DNA from: Flaccisagitta enflata
Taxonomy: Eukaryota > Chaetognatha > Sagittoidea > Aphragmophora
DNA: 64,000 nucleotides
Direction of reading: 5' to 3'
Assembly: GCA_965153355.1 (NCBI GenBank)
Contig: OZ231127.1
Coordinates: 59,644,001 to 59,708,000, forward strand
Shown here: one piece after another, positions 37,002 through 52,930 of the stretch
How positions within the stretch are numbered: the stretch's first letter is position 1
How the letters are laid out: each line of letters begins with the position of its first letter
The notes under the pieces: generated by a model
Database searches by the model: none
Told to the model about the DNA's origin: nothing
Seen by the model: the letters and a program-made list of their open reading frames with translations, nothing else
Made by a program: the position numbers and the translations under genes

Positions 37002-37040
37002 GACAGACAGAGAGAGAGACAGATAGACAGACAATCAGAC
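36905..37040. repeat. (GACA)n with GAGA
   Basis: Tetramer array, purest at 36958-37000. Confidence 0.95.
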
Positions 37041-37329
37041 AGAAACGATGACAATCAGCAAGAAATGACGGAAGGAAGAGAAGCAAGACAGAAACTTTCT
37101 GTCTTGTCTTCAGACATAAATACAGAACAGTATAGACAAAGAGTTGTACAGACAATTCAATGTCTGTTGAATTCAAACTGCCTTCACGACAATTCAAGGG
37201 CGCAGTTTCTAATTTTCACGGCGGTTCGATTTTCTATTTTTGTCGCAGTCGCGTGGAATCGATTTTCTGTCCGACTCGAGTGTCATCAACTTCAATCCAA
37301 CCGAATCGGACACATAACGCTCGCGCATG

Positions 37330-37860
37330 CAATGTCGCACACACACATTTTAATCATCATACACTGGCGCACACATGTAGTTTCACGCTTGTGCATGAAA
37401 TGTCTCACACACACATGTATATCATCACTGGGGGCCGCGATAGAACATGAGTTCTGCTTTATCACTCGGACATATGTGCAATGTGTTTCTGGTTGCTAAC
37501 AAGGACTCAATGTAAAATTTAAGGGACCTTGGACAAGAGGAACTACCTCCGTGCCACAAACTCATTCTCCATTATGAATATAAAAGTTTTATCTTGCTCT
37601 TCCTCCTCCTTATACGTTTCAATGTTGTTATCTGATCATGTTTTCCTTTCATACAAAGGATGTACATGCGGTTGCGCACTCTTCAATCATATGTCCGAGT
37701 GGCAAATCCAAAATCACGTTTTATCGCATCGCGGCCTCCAATCATCACACACTCGTGCACACATGCGGTTTTTCTTGGCGCATACAATGTCGCAATCACA
37801 CATGTACATCATCATCACACACTCGGGCACACATGCAGTTCCACACTTGCGCATGAAATG

Positions 37861-37897
<37 letters not shown>

Positions 37898-37920
37898 TAT
37901 CATCATACACTCGAGGACAC
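37330..37920. repeat. ~60-bp minisatellite split by an insertion
   Basis: Units contain CACACATGTATATCATCA, CACTCGGGCACACATGCAG and TGCGCATGAAATGTCGCAC. Two unit groups (37330-37433 and 37737-37920) flank a 303-bp inverted-repeat element. A (CA)n run lies at 37862-37893. Confidence 0.7.
37434..37736. mobile_element. Inverted-repeat element inside the minisatellite
   Basis: Left GGCCGCGATAG ... CACTCGGACATATG (37434-37477). Right CATATGTCCGAGTG ... ATCGCATCGCGGCC (37688-37736). The arms pair in two blocks separated by a diverged stretch of similar length. No ORF. The target duplication is not clear. Confidence 0.6.
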
Positions 37921-38267
37921 CAAGCACATAATTGTAACATCACATATTTCTTCTCGCACTCACTCATCAATTGTACACACACGTTGTATCTCACTCGCTT
38001 ATGCACTCAAGCATGCATGTTGTCTCGCACTTGCTCGCACATGCATAGGCGCATGTACTTGACTGGGTGTCATCTGAAAATGAATCCGCTTCAAAGACGA
38101 TTTATGGGCGCGTTATCCGTGGCTAAATGTATTACTTTGTACTTATATTTTTAACTCCAAGGTGGTCGAGTGCTTTATCTTGAGCAAGGATTCATTCAGA
38201 TTTATTCAGATCACCCTCATTAGTGCATTTCAGTACGTGTTGCTCAATGACTAGTTGACTGAAAACG

Positions 38268-38426
38268 AGTTGAGGTCAAAATCACAGTCGCGTGGGAGTG
38301 GGCAGTGGTGACCGTTGGAGGACTAACCGTCAGAACAACCGATGGATCGTTCTACGGAGCAGCCGTCGGCACGACTGACCGACAACCGAAAAGTAGAATA
38401 TAGAGTCGCGTGCGTGCGACGAAATC
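38268..38426 (+). mobile_element. Family A element, diverged (A20)
   Basis: AGTCGCGTGGGAGTGGGCAG core, ACGACTGACCGACAACCG tract, then TATAGAGTCGCGTGCGTGCG and ACGAAAT. The left hairpin is not recognisable. Confidence 0.5.
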
Positions 38427-38636
38427 AGATATGATCATTTACCGCCAAATCAAGGGATCGACTAAAGTATGAAGAGAGGAAAGCGGGAAAGTGAAGATGA
38501 AGAAGAGAAAGAAGAAAGATATGCTCAATGTGGTAAGAGGAGAGGAAGGAGAAAGAGGAGATGGAGAAGAGGAGAAGGGGGAGGAGGGGGAGGAGGGGGA
38601 GAAGTAGGAAGTGAAAAGGTGACGGAAAACGATAAG

Positions 38637-38642
<6 letters not shown>

Positions 38643-38716
<74 letters not shown>

Positions 38717-38728
38717 CAGAGAGACTGA
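38643..38728. repeat. (GA)n then (GAGACA)n
   Basis: Pure GA to about 38697, then GAGACA units. Confidence 0.95.
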
Positions 38729-38961
38729 GACAAGGAAAAGCACTCAAAAAGACGGACAAACAGATAGACAGACAGACAGACAGAAAAACGAAAGGACTGA
38801 CAGTCGGCTAGACAGACAAAAGAGACAGAAATATAGAATGAGAAGGATGAGCAATATATCGCGAAGTCTTAGACCCTCATCGACAAATTGGGGGAGTGAA
38901 TTGGCACTTTAAGTAGTCCCGGGTAGTTCTTCACGGTGTCAGGCATCTTCATCGTCGTGAT

Positions 38962-38969
38962 CGTAATTA

Positions 38970-39015
<46 letters not shown>

Positions 39016-39055
39016 CGTCGTCGTCGTCGTTGTCGTCGGCGTCGTCGTCGTCGTG
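38962..39055. repeat. (GTC)n
   Basis: CGTCGT array with a few interruptions. Confidence 0.95.
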
Positions 39056-39252
39056 ATCAATGATATTCCATCTGCAAAGAAGTCTGATCCTTAAAACGCC
39101 GTTTAAAAAGGTCAAAGTCGGAATGAAAACTTTTCATCCTAGGAAAAACATTTCTTGAGTATTGAAAAGAGAAAAAAAAGTTTCTAAGTTCTTTTCCATA
39201 CTTGGTCTTTTTCTCTTTTTTCCTTCTTGCTTTGTTGCTTTGTTGCTCTCTT

Positions 39253-39256
39253 TCAT

Positions 39257-39312
<56 letters not shown>

Positions 39313-39315
39313 TCC
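39253..39315. repeat. (TTTC)n
   Basis: Tetramer run feeding into the composite CT array. Confidence 0.95.
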
Positions 39316-39360
39316 TTTTTTTTTACTCTTATCTTTCTGCTTGCTTGCCTGCTGTCTGTT

Positions 39361-40549
<1,189 letters not shown>

Positions 40550-40789
40550 AACAAGTGACGCGGGGTCACAATGTCGTTGCGGACGGGTGGGCAGGGGCAT
40601 CCAATCCCTATCCACACCCCAACCCACCCCAAACACTCAAACATACACAACAAGTATCGAAAACGGTCGTTTTCCCACTTAACAACTCAATCACCATGAC
40701 GGACTGACTAAGGGACCGACGGACCGACGGACCAATGGACCGACGGACGGACAAAGCCTCCTATAGAGCTGCGTGTCCGCAACTAAAAA
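40550..40789 (+). mobile_element. Family A two-hairpin element (A17), a2 reference copy
   Basis: AACAA, hairpin GTGACGCGGGGTCAC (5-bp stem), GGGTGGGCAGGGGC core, an A/C-rich body, a GGACCGACGGACCGACGGAC tract, AAAGCCTCCTATAG, right hairpin AGCTGCGTGTCCGCAACT (one mismatch), then AAAAA. 240 bp. Confidence 0.85.
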
Positions 40790-40993
40790 GAATTTAAAAA
40801 AGAGGAGAGAAATAATCATTAAAAAAAAATCTAAACACGGCGAACAATTTATTGAGCGTTGTGTAATTTGCGACGATTTGATGTGCCTCGTGGAGCCGAA
40901 AGGACATCCGCCTCTCCGACTTCCCGGAGATTCAATTACGCTTTAAATCTGGAATAAGAAAAAACGTGACTGAGAAGAAACGTTCCGAAAGCC

Positions 40994-41612
<619 letters not shown>

Positions 41613-41777
41613 AACCAGGCCAAGTATTCCAATAGGTTCTGCGTGTGGATTGTCAGACGAATGCAGACCAACCGACCGACCGACCGATCAATCAACCGAC
41701 CGACCGACCAATCAACCGACCAACCGACCGACGGCCAAAGCTTCGCATTAACGTGCGTTGGCGCATCTTAGAAAAAC
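41613..41777 (+). mobile_element. Family A element, a3-like and diverged (A18)
   Basis: AACCAGGCCAAGTATTCC left end, GTGGATTGTCAGACGAATGC body similar to A14/A15, a long GACCGACCGACC tract (41669-41730), ACGGCCAAAGCTTCG, then a decayed hairpin and TTAGAAAAA. Confidence 0.6.
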
Positions 41778-42082
41778 GTTCTGAGCACTTACTAGAAATA
41801 CCAGAAATTGTTCCACCTTTAAGATTTGGTTGTTGTTGCCGGCGTTGCGTTGAGGACATCAAAATCTAGCCTAGTAAAGAGACAGTCAAGATCACGTTTC
41901 TTGATAGCCGAGAAAAATACCGCTGGCTTTTTTCGTCTGTTCCTTACAAATGTTCCCCTCAACGCGATCCCCTGGCCAATCCCCGTGATGCTCCCTCCAC
42001 CACAAAGGAGACTTAAGTTAGTGGATGCTGTTACTAGAAACAATCGTACAAAAGAAGATATATGAGAAGACAAGGAAGCAGA

Positions 42083-42267
42083 AACAAGGCCGGATACACG
42101 GCCACCAGTTGCGAATGGGTGGGCAGGGGTGGAAATGTGTGTTTTCCCACTTTTCGACTTGATCATTACAGACCAACGGACGGACGGCCGGACGAACGGA
42201 CAGACAGACGGACGGACCAAAGGACGGACAAAGCCTCTTATAGAGTTGCGTGTCCGCAACTAAAAAA
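42083..42267 (+). mobile_element. Family A two-hairpin element (A16), intact
   Basis: AACAAGGCCGGATACACGGC (left stem GGCCG/CGGCC), GGGTGGGCAGGGGTGG, a GGACGGACGGCCGGACG tract, AAAGCCTCTTATAG, right hairpin AGTTGCGTGTCCGCAACT, AAAAAA. It combines an a1 left end with an a2 right end. Confidence 0.88.
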
Positions 42268-42272
42268 GAAAA

Positions 42273-42420
42273 AACAAGGCCAAGTAGGCCAATTTGTGCG
42301 ACGTGTTGATCGTCGAACGAGTGCGTTACAGACAGACCAACCGACCAACCGACCAACCAACCGACCGACGGACAGAGCCAGTTATAGAGAGAGAGAGATA
42401 AAGAGAGAGAGAGAGACAGA
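42273..42420 (+). mobile_element. Family A element (A15), right hairpin replaced by (GA)n
   Basis: AACAAGGCCAAGTAGGCCA left hairpin, then GCGACGTGTTGATCGTCG body matching A14, ACCAACCGACCAACCGACC tract, AGAGCCAGTTATAGAG. Where A14 has its hairpin, this copy runs into GAGAGAGATAAAGAGAGAG. It lies 5 bp after A16, in the same orientation. Confidence 0.75.
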
Positions 42421-43763
42421 CAGACAGACCGATACAAAATGTTTAGTGCACAACACTATTTCATAAGAAAATTTGCAGCAGGCATGACTTTTTTTTCCAA
42501 ATAGTCTGTCTTTTAACCCTTCATTCAGTAAGTAGCCCTGTTTGAAATACAGTTGCTTGAAGAATTAAGAAGAGACAAAATCAAGAGAAAAAAAGAAGGA
42601 AGAAAAATGAGAAAAAAGAAATCGTCAATTAACGAGCATCACGTTTGTAACCTATTGCCGGTCACGTTTCTTTCTATGTTAATGCTATGTATTCGTTTTT
42701 TGACCATCTTTCCCCCCCCCCTTTCAACAGAAACCAAACAAATTTAAAAAGAAGTGAATAAACCTCCATCAGACTCGACTCGCGCGAGAGAGAGAGAGCG
42801 CTCGTGTATCTGGAAACTGGACATCGACCTGGAGCTAGAGGAGAAAATTGTTCAAGTAGAAAAAGAAAGACCACTTAACATAAACATTACCATTAACATT
42901 ACAATCAACTTAACATTATATAGCGGATTCTTCCCCACGTGCCGACGCCAAGGACCTTCAAGAAAGAAGTTCAAGGTTTTGAACGCTTTCTAGTTTGTTC
43001 CATTTGAAGGATTCCTGTTCAAATAGGGGTAATTTGATGACGTAGAGCGCTGTCGGCTTCTCGTCAATTAAATCCCTCGTCACAAAATCCCAAATGGAAG
43101 AAGAAGATGAAGACGAGTCAGGATGTGTTGCCTTTCGTAGTTAAGCCTGAATCTTAATGAACTCAAACTTAAAGAAGAAAAAATCTGAAAAATTTGAAAA
43201 TGTAACACATGATCGGATAATGTGTACATCTAAACTCGCGGAAGAAAATTGACAGAATCAATGAACCAACAAATTAATGAATCGATGCCACAAACAAACA
43301 GACAAAAAGCTCTCATTGACATAATGGAGCGGAAAAGCTGCATTTCGGCAATCCCCGCGTCGATAACTTTGTCGACTTCAACGAACTCCCTCCCATCGCC
43401 ATCCTCCTTTTCGCCATCGTCGTCATCGTCGTCATCTCCATCGTCGTTATCGTCATCGTCATTTGCATCACAACCCATGACGTCAGCGTCCGCGTCGCCA
43501 GTAGCGTGTAACGTTTCCTGTTCCGCCGCCATCCTCGGTCTACCAACGACTCGGAGTCGACGATGCGTTGCGAGGAAATCACGTCTCGTGGAACGGATTT
43601 CGGTCATTCAACGACGCTTTGCATGAATCGACGACCGCGACAACAACGAGGGAAATGAAAATAGTGAAAAGTGAACGAAATTCGACAGCGTAAACAAAAT
43701 AACAATGACAACAGCAACTACAGTAACAACGACAACGACATTTGTAACAAAAGACAACAGCGT

Positions 43764-43770
<7 letters not shown>
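42421..43770. other. No gene firmly supported
   Basis: An overlapping pair of frames near 43230-43630 (CCATCGTCGTCATCG triplet-rich) is open on both strands and looks like cryptic triplet repeat, not a gene. The remainder is AT-rich with no motifs. Confidence 0.4.

Positions 43771-43843
<73 letters not shown>
43769..43843. repeat. (CAA)n
   Basis: About 24 CAA units. Confidence 0.95.
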
Positions 43844-43979
43844 GAAAAACCTAGAATTGTCCAAAAAAAATATCCTCTTCCCACGTGTGCCGTGATATTC
43901 GACTTCACGTTACGGTCCTGTGTCCACCTTAGCCGCCGGAAAGAGAAAGTATCTTGTGGCGAAGTTGGTAATACAAATC

Positions 43980-44030
43980 GCTAATCGCTAATAGCTAATC
44001 GCTAATCGCTAATAGCTAATCGCTAATCGC
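43980..44030. repeat. 7-bp repeat (GCTAATC/A) with 21-bp higher-order pattern
   Basis: Seven 7-mers. The last base follows C-A-C-C-A-C-C, which gives a partial three-unit higher-order repeat. Confidence 0.85.
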
Positions 44031-44084
44031 GTTTCTCCCCAAGGCATCGGACACCCTCCCTTCCTTCCGTTGACAAAGTCTCAA

Positions 44085-44849
<765 letters not shown>

Positions 44850-45085
44850 CCTTCATTCTGCGCTCAACTCCCTCCACTCCCAAAAGGCTAACTTCGTTAC
44901 TCAACTTGCTCAACTCTGCGCTCAAATCCCTCCCCTCGGCACTCAACTTGATTCACTGTGTGCTCAACTCCCTCCACGCAGAGCTCAACTTACTTCACTG
45001 TGCACTCAACTCCCTCCTGCTCCACTCTACGCTCAACTTGCTCCACTCTGCCCTCAACTCCCTCCACTCAACTCTCTGTCTCGTC
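44850..45085. repeat. ~38-bp minisatellite just upstream of the ankyrin start codon
   Basis: About six imperfect units built from CTCAACTCCCTCCAC and CTCAACTTGCTCCACTCTG half-units. It ends 13 bp before the first ATG of the ankyrin gene, so it lies in the 5' UTR or proximal promoter. Confidence 0.85.
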
Positions 45086-45097
45086 TGAATCACGTGA

Positions 45098-48026
<2,929 letters not shown>

Positions 48027-48355
48027 GTAAGTACGAGGAAAATGCCTTTATCAGTCACACTTCATTGTTAGATTAACGTGGGTCTTCATTTGACAGCAAG
48101 GGCGATACAATACTCAAAAATCAAAATACATAAGACAGCATAAACCGTACCTCGTGTGTGCTAATTGTCACGTCACATTGACGGGATTCTAGAAGTGATT
48201 CATGAGATCAATTTGCAATTTCTGTGTTGAATAGAAGCATGATGAGGACATTTTTATTCGTCCAATGTGGTCAGTCAGTCGAAACGCCCCCAAAATCGAG
48301 AATCACAGGCGGTTTTGAAGAATTCAGAAATTTTAACCCAAAACCTGGCTAAAAA

Positions 48356-48406
<51 letters not shown>

Positions 48407-48647
48407 TATTTGACTCTGACACGCGAAGTGTCGTGCCAAACTACAGCCAGGGCAACAATCTGACAAGCCCAAGTGCGAATATGCAGCTCCATGTAAATTT
48501 TACAACGTATCGATTACGCAACCACTTGCAACTCATCTTGCATACTGACACTCTACTGTCACTAGGCATACAGACACACAGACAAACAGACACGAAGACA
48601 CGCAAACACACAGAAATAGACACTGACATAAAAAGACAAAGGTCCAG

Positions 48648-48723
<76 letters not shown>

Positions 48724-48971
48724 CCACACACAAACACACACACCATATCACATATTAGAGATTTAGTAGTTCATTCCTTAGTGGCGAAAGAGTGGCTTCA
48801 TTATAAAGCGTTATCTAGTTCACTTAATTGAGCTTTAGTGAAGCTCAAATCGAAATGTACATAATTAATTAAAATTCAGACATAAACCTTTATTCGTCTC
48901 ATCACCTGTCCGTACATTGTATGAAGCTTGAAGTTAAAGATGAGTAAATTTTAAAGCGTGGAATGACAGCT

Positions 48972-49021
<50 letters not shown>

Positions 49022-49423
49022 ATGAAAACATCATTTTATCAATTCAGACTTATTTAATTTTTCCGTAACCTACAATTTTGAAAGAGGGGAGAGGGATGAA
49101 GAAAAGGGAGAGAAAGCTGAGGAAGAGGAGGATCAGGATGGCAAATTAAGAAAGACGATAAAGAGGAAAAGGCGAAGCATAACTCTTTTTTAATCGAATT
49201 AGACCGAATATGAATTTAGTGGACACGCAGACTAAACGAACTTACACTTGAAAATACAAGTCATTTCGTCACCTTTTAGTAAACTTTCCTGGAAGAAATT
49301 TCCCGCACGGCATTACACGTTTACCGCCGTTGGGATTCATTAATCTTTTATTATGCATTTTTATAAATTAACATAGTGAGATCAAAAAATTAAAAACACC
49401 ATCAGACTCACAAGAAACCGCTC
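48027..49423. other. Sequence between ankyrin exon 2 and the LTR element
   Basis: No further ankyrin exon found. It contains (CT)n at 48358-48403, (CA)n at 48650-48715 and (GA)n at 48977-49018. Confidence 0.5.
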
Positions 49424-49831
49424 TGTTAGAGGTTTATTCATGCCACTTTACCGTTATCATTTGTACCATGTTTCTGTCATTTCTGTCATCTCCTGATGCT
49501 GTCATTGGATCTGTCTTCGCTCGTGCCATTATTCGAACTGTCGTTCTCATATTTACAGGACGTTCTGATATGGTGTACGCGTTTCCTTCCTTACCTATAC
49601 TTACCTATACCATCACCATTACTTACCTATACGCGTGGCATACATCATTAGAGCATTCTCCTCCTTTCCATTTGGCATTACCTGCTATCATCATTACTCA
49701 TCGTTATCGTTACCAGTGCATATACTCCCATCGTGCCTTTTCTCTCCCAGATGATTTCCTCATCACTTGTACAGACATTACAGAGATACCATCTCTACGC
49801 GACCCTTACCAGGTGAGACTGGCACCTAACA
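49424..49831 (+). repeat. 5' LTR
   Basis: 408 bp, TG...CA ends with the short inverted TGTTAG/CTAACA. It differs from the 3' LTR at two sites: GGACGTTCTG here versus GGATGTTCTG, and CTATACCATC here versus CTACACCATC. Confidence 0.95.
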
Positions 49832-49833
49832 TC

Positions 49834-49848
49834 TGGTGCATCAACCGG
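49834..49848 (+). other. Putative primer binding site
   Basis: TGGTGCATCAACCGG starts 2 nt after the LTR. The first eight bases, and the CCGG, match the complement of a typical animal tRNA-Gly 3' end; the middle three do not. Primer identity is uncertain. Confidence 0.45.
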
Positions 49849-50557
49849 TCTCTGACTGTACATGGCAGTCTGGGACGAACCCGCCGCCCACCCACCTCTT
49901 TGATTCCGCCTATTCCATAGGCCTGTGACAGATATTTCGCTTATGGTCGGCTGGCACCGCTTGTGTTTGACTTGGCTGACCAACCATCGCCGAGGATGTT
50001 TGCAATTTCATGTTAAGTCCCTGGCTGGACGACGCGCATCCTCCTGGTGGATAGAGCGCCTGACTTAACCTTGACCGGTGTTCAGACCGGAGGGCCATTC
50101 GACTTACGAGTTGCAAGCCAACTTAAGTGTCTTCTGGGGAGTCCTACCTCCGTGGCAAAGGTTGACACTTTGGATGTCTCTGGTACTCTCGCACCCGGGG
50201 ATTTCCTTCCCTCTTGACGTCCACTTCCATACCTCTTTGTACTCCTCAATTAATCTTTGCGGCCCTGGACCCACTGCAGACGCGAGATCTGCCATGTTCG
50301 GATGGTGGCGGAAGATTTTGGACGGGACACTTCAACGTCTTCCTCCTTGTTTACGCATGCATTCTACCACTGGGTCCAAACCCATGCTGTAAATTGTGTA
50401 CATTTTACGTCGTCTTCGCTTCTCACATCTTCAGAACGTCTCCATTCATCCTTCAAGACTTGACTGTGACAATTGACATTTACTCTGGAAACGCGTACAC
50501 CATACTTAAAAATCCGATAAATGAAAAACCTGTTTTAGCAAATTTGGCTTCACACTT
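49849..50557. other. LTR-element leader
   Basis: About 0.7 kb between primer site and gag frame. Short overlapping frames on both strands have no family features. It likely holds the RNA leader. Confidence 0.5.
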
Positions 50558-52486
50558 GTGATATTTACTGTGACTTGTACTTTGTGCAGCAATTGCACAA
50601 TTCATGATTTTAGTGACCTTCATTGTGTTTTTACGAATCAACCTCCAATCTACGGCAGTATGTCTACTGCGGCACCTCCACCTCCGGGGGTAAACCCTCC
50701 GATTATTGTCGTCGCAGGCTCCTCCGCAGGCACCGCCGCGAGCGTGAGTGGTGTTGGGGGTCAACCCCCCCAAAATATGAATAACCTCGAGCAGCTGATT
50801 ATTCGGCAACAAGCAGCCTTGCAACAACAACAGACTGCTATGCAACAACAACAGACCGCCATACAACAGCAGCAAACATCCATGGACCGCATGGAGCGTC
50901 AAATGGACAATCTCATACGGCATATGAATCAGATGATGGCAGCCAACATCGCTCAGGGACTGCAAGCTCCCAACATAGCGGGATTACCTCCCAACAGTGC
51001 CACCCTCAACGCCTTTCCGTCAGGTCAAGGGGGTGTCTCAGCCTCAGCCTTGGCCGCAGGTTTACCACCATCTGGGGGGGCTTCTCAGCCCGCAGGTCCA
51101 CCGCCATCTGGGGGGGCTCCCCAGCCCACAGTTGCATCCCTAGTGGTCACCACGACGGTGACCCCCGTCAGCAATTCGGTTGCGCCACCTCTGAGTGGAT
51201 CCTTGATGGCCCCCGGTGTTCTTGCAGGCGCGCCTAGGGCTCCACCGCCCAACTTGCTAAACATTGTACTACCTTCTCCAGGAAGTCAAACAGGCTCAAT
51301 CCCACCTTCAGTTGTGGCAGGGTCATTCCTAGCAGCTCCAGGCCCAACCTCAGCTGCCCCAGGCCCATCCTCAGCAGCCTCAGGTCCACCCTCAGCAGCT
51401 GCGGGCCCATCAGTATTCCCAACAATGGCTGTCTTTCCCTCAGGACATCCACCCTCAGCCGCAGTCAGAGTATTGAATGCGTGGTCTAACCACAGTACTC
51501 CAAGAGCCCGTGCACACACCCCTATGCACTCTGGGTATGCTCCCATAGCTTTTGGGCACCAAAACTCATTGCCTGCTCAAGCTGTACCACAACCTTCCGC
51601 TGCCCAAGGACCCCAGGCTCCCATGCAGCAATTGGGTGCACCCCAAAATGGAGCCCTTGTCCCCACTCAGTCAATCGTTTCTGATCAGGGCTTGGCCAAT
51701 TTAAGAAGACCTCACAGTGATGTATCAGAAACTGATGGTTCGCAGGACCATGCCAGTGGCCGTGGCAGACGTCGCACTAGGACACGCAGGCCTAGGTCCC
51801 AACGCGCTCACCGTCACTCTGACTCGGAGGAAGATGACCCAACTGATGGTTATGCTTACAACCGCGAGCTCCCGGAACAAGTCTGCCACAAGCTCCCAGG
51901 AGTCAAGGAATTTGATCACAACTCCAAACAGGTCTTTGCCATCTGGGTGGATAAGTTTGAGACTGGTGTGAAGAAAGGGGTGAACCCCCACTCTAGAAGA
52001 AGACATTTCCGTTATTGCCTAGAATGGCTTCCCAATTACCTTGGACCTGAAGCCTTTGCAATCTGGAACCGCAGTGTCCACAAGAACACTGATTGGCTTG
52101 CACTGAAGAAAGAGCTCAAGTTGGAGTATGAGGACCCTATAATCAGGGCAGAGTGGAAGTGCAACCTCCGCGCTTACTCCTGGGATGAGTCCAAGGAATC
52201 TCTTCACACATACTGCTCTAAGGTGAAGCAGTATGTGGACTCTTTTGAGAGCGACCTCCTGGATGGATCAAAAGCCAAGTTGGATGCCTACTTTATTCGC
52301 TTCATCAGTGGTCTTCCCAAAGACTACCAAGATCAAATCAAAATGAGCTTGCCCACACACAAGCAATGCATTAGGAGAGCCTACGACATCAGCCTGCGTT
52401 ATCAATCAACCAAGAAGGGAGGATCATCGTTTCAGTCTGAGGCGGCGGCGAATGTGGATTGTGGAGACAACTGGCTTGAGTTCTAA
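50558..52486 (+). CDS. Gag-like protein of the LTR retrotransposon
   Basis: A 642-codon frame. The ATG at 50660 (residue 35, MSTAAPPPPG) is the more likely start, because the first 34 residues are not Gag-like. Order: Pro-rich start, a Gln-rich coiled coil at ~73-135 (QQQQTAMQQQQTAIQQQQ), a long Pro/Ala/Ser/Gly linker at ~140-390 with internal SAAPGPSSAASGPP-type repeats, a basic patch near 400-415 (GRGRRRTRTRRPRSQ), then a capsid-like domain at ~430-630. The capsid part shows the usual pattern: a Trp-rich start (FAIWVDKFETG), LKKELKLEYED, ESLHTYCSKVKQYVDSF and RFISGLPKDYQD. There is no CCHC zinc knuckle and no pol frame behind it. In families of this kind Gag forms the particle that packages the RNA. 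The intact frame fits recent mobility. Confidence 0.8.
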   Translation: MIFTVTCTLCSNCTIHDFSDLHCVFTNQPPIYGSMSTAAPPPPGVNPPIIVVAGSSAGTAASVSGVGGQPPQNMNNLEQLIIRQQAALQQQQTAMQQQQTAIQQQQTSMDRMERQMDNLIRHMNQMMAANIAQGLQAPNIAGLPPNSATLNAFPSGQGGVSASALAAGLPPSGGASQPAGPPPSGGAPQPTVASLVVTTTVTPVSNSVAPPLSGSLMAPGVLAGAPRAPPPNLLNIVLPSPGSQTGSIPPSVVAGSFLAAPGPTSAAPGPSSAASGPPSAAAGPSVFPTMAVFPSGHPPSAAVRVLNAWSNHSTPRARAHTPMHSGYAPIAFGHQNSLPAQAVPQPSAAQGPQAPMQQLGAPQNGALVPTQSIVSDQGLANLRRPHSDVSETDGSQDHASGRGRRRTRTRRPRSQRAHRHSDSEEDDPTDGYAYNRELPEQVCHKLPGVKEFDHNSKQVFAIWVDKFETGVKKGVNPHSRRRHFRYCLEWLPNYLGPEAFAIWNRSVHKNTDWLALKKELKLEYEDPIIRAEWKCNLRAYSWDESKESLHTYCSKVKQYVDSFESDLLDGSKAKLDAYFIRFISGLPKDYQDQIKMSLPTHKQCIRRAYDISLRYQSTKKGGSSFQSEAAANVDCGDNWLEF

Positions 52487-52794
52487 CGCTATGCCTCTCA
52501 TGTGCTTCCCCACACACATCTCTCCTTCTCTCTAAAGATCTGCTCCCTTTCTCTTCTCTAGATTACTCCGGAACTTGGCGTGTTTTGACATTTCCTGTCC
52601 TCAGCTGCACTACTAGCCTCAATTACCCCTTTTCCGAGACATGGCATGTCCTGCCAAAAATGATTTTTTTTTTCTTGGCGCTTGTCCAGCACTGTATAGC
52701 TCACATAGTCAGACTTAGCCAGTCTCTTGCACTGTTGTATTAATACACATAAAGATTGTGCAATGGTAGGTTATTTGTTCACACACAGTTATTT

Positions 52795-52930
52795 TCTGCA
52801 CTGTGTCTTCACACACATTGTCAACTTCTGCACTGTGTTTTCACACACAATGTTAACTTTTGCACTGTGTTTTCACACACATTGTTACCTTCTGCACCAT
52901 GTGTTTACACACACTGCTTTACTCTGCACT
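52795..52930. repeat. 32-bp repeat, four copies, inside the LTR element
   Basis: Units begin CACTGTGT(C/T)TTCACACAC and end CTTCTG or CTTTTG. The fourth copy is diverged. Confidence 0.9.
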
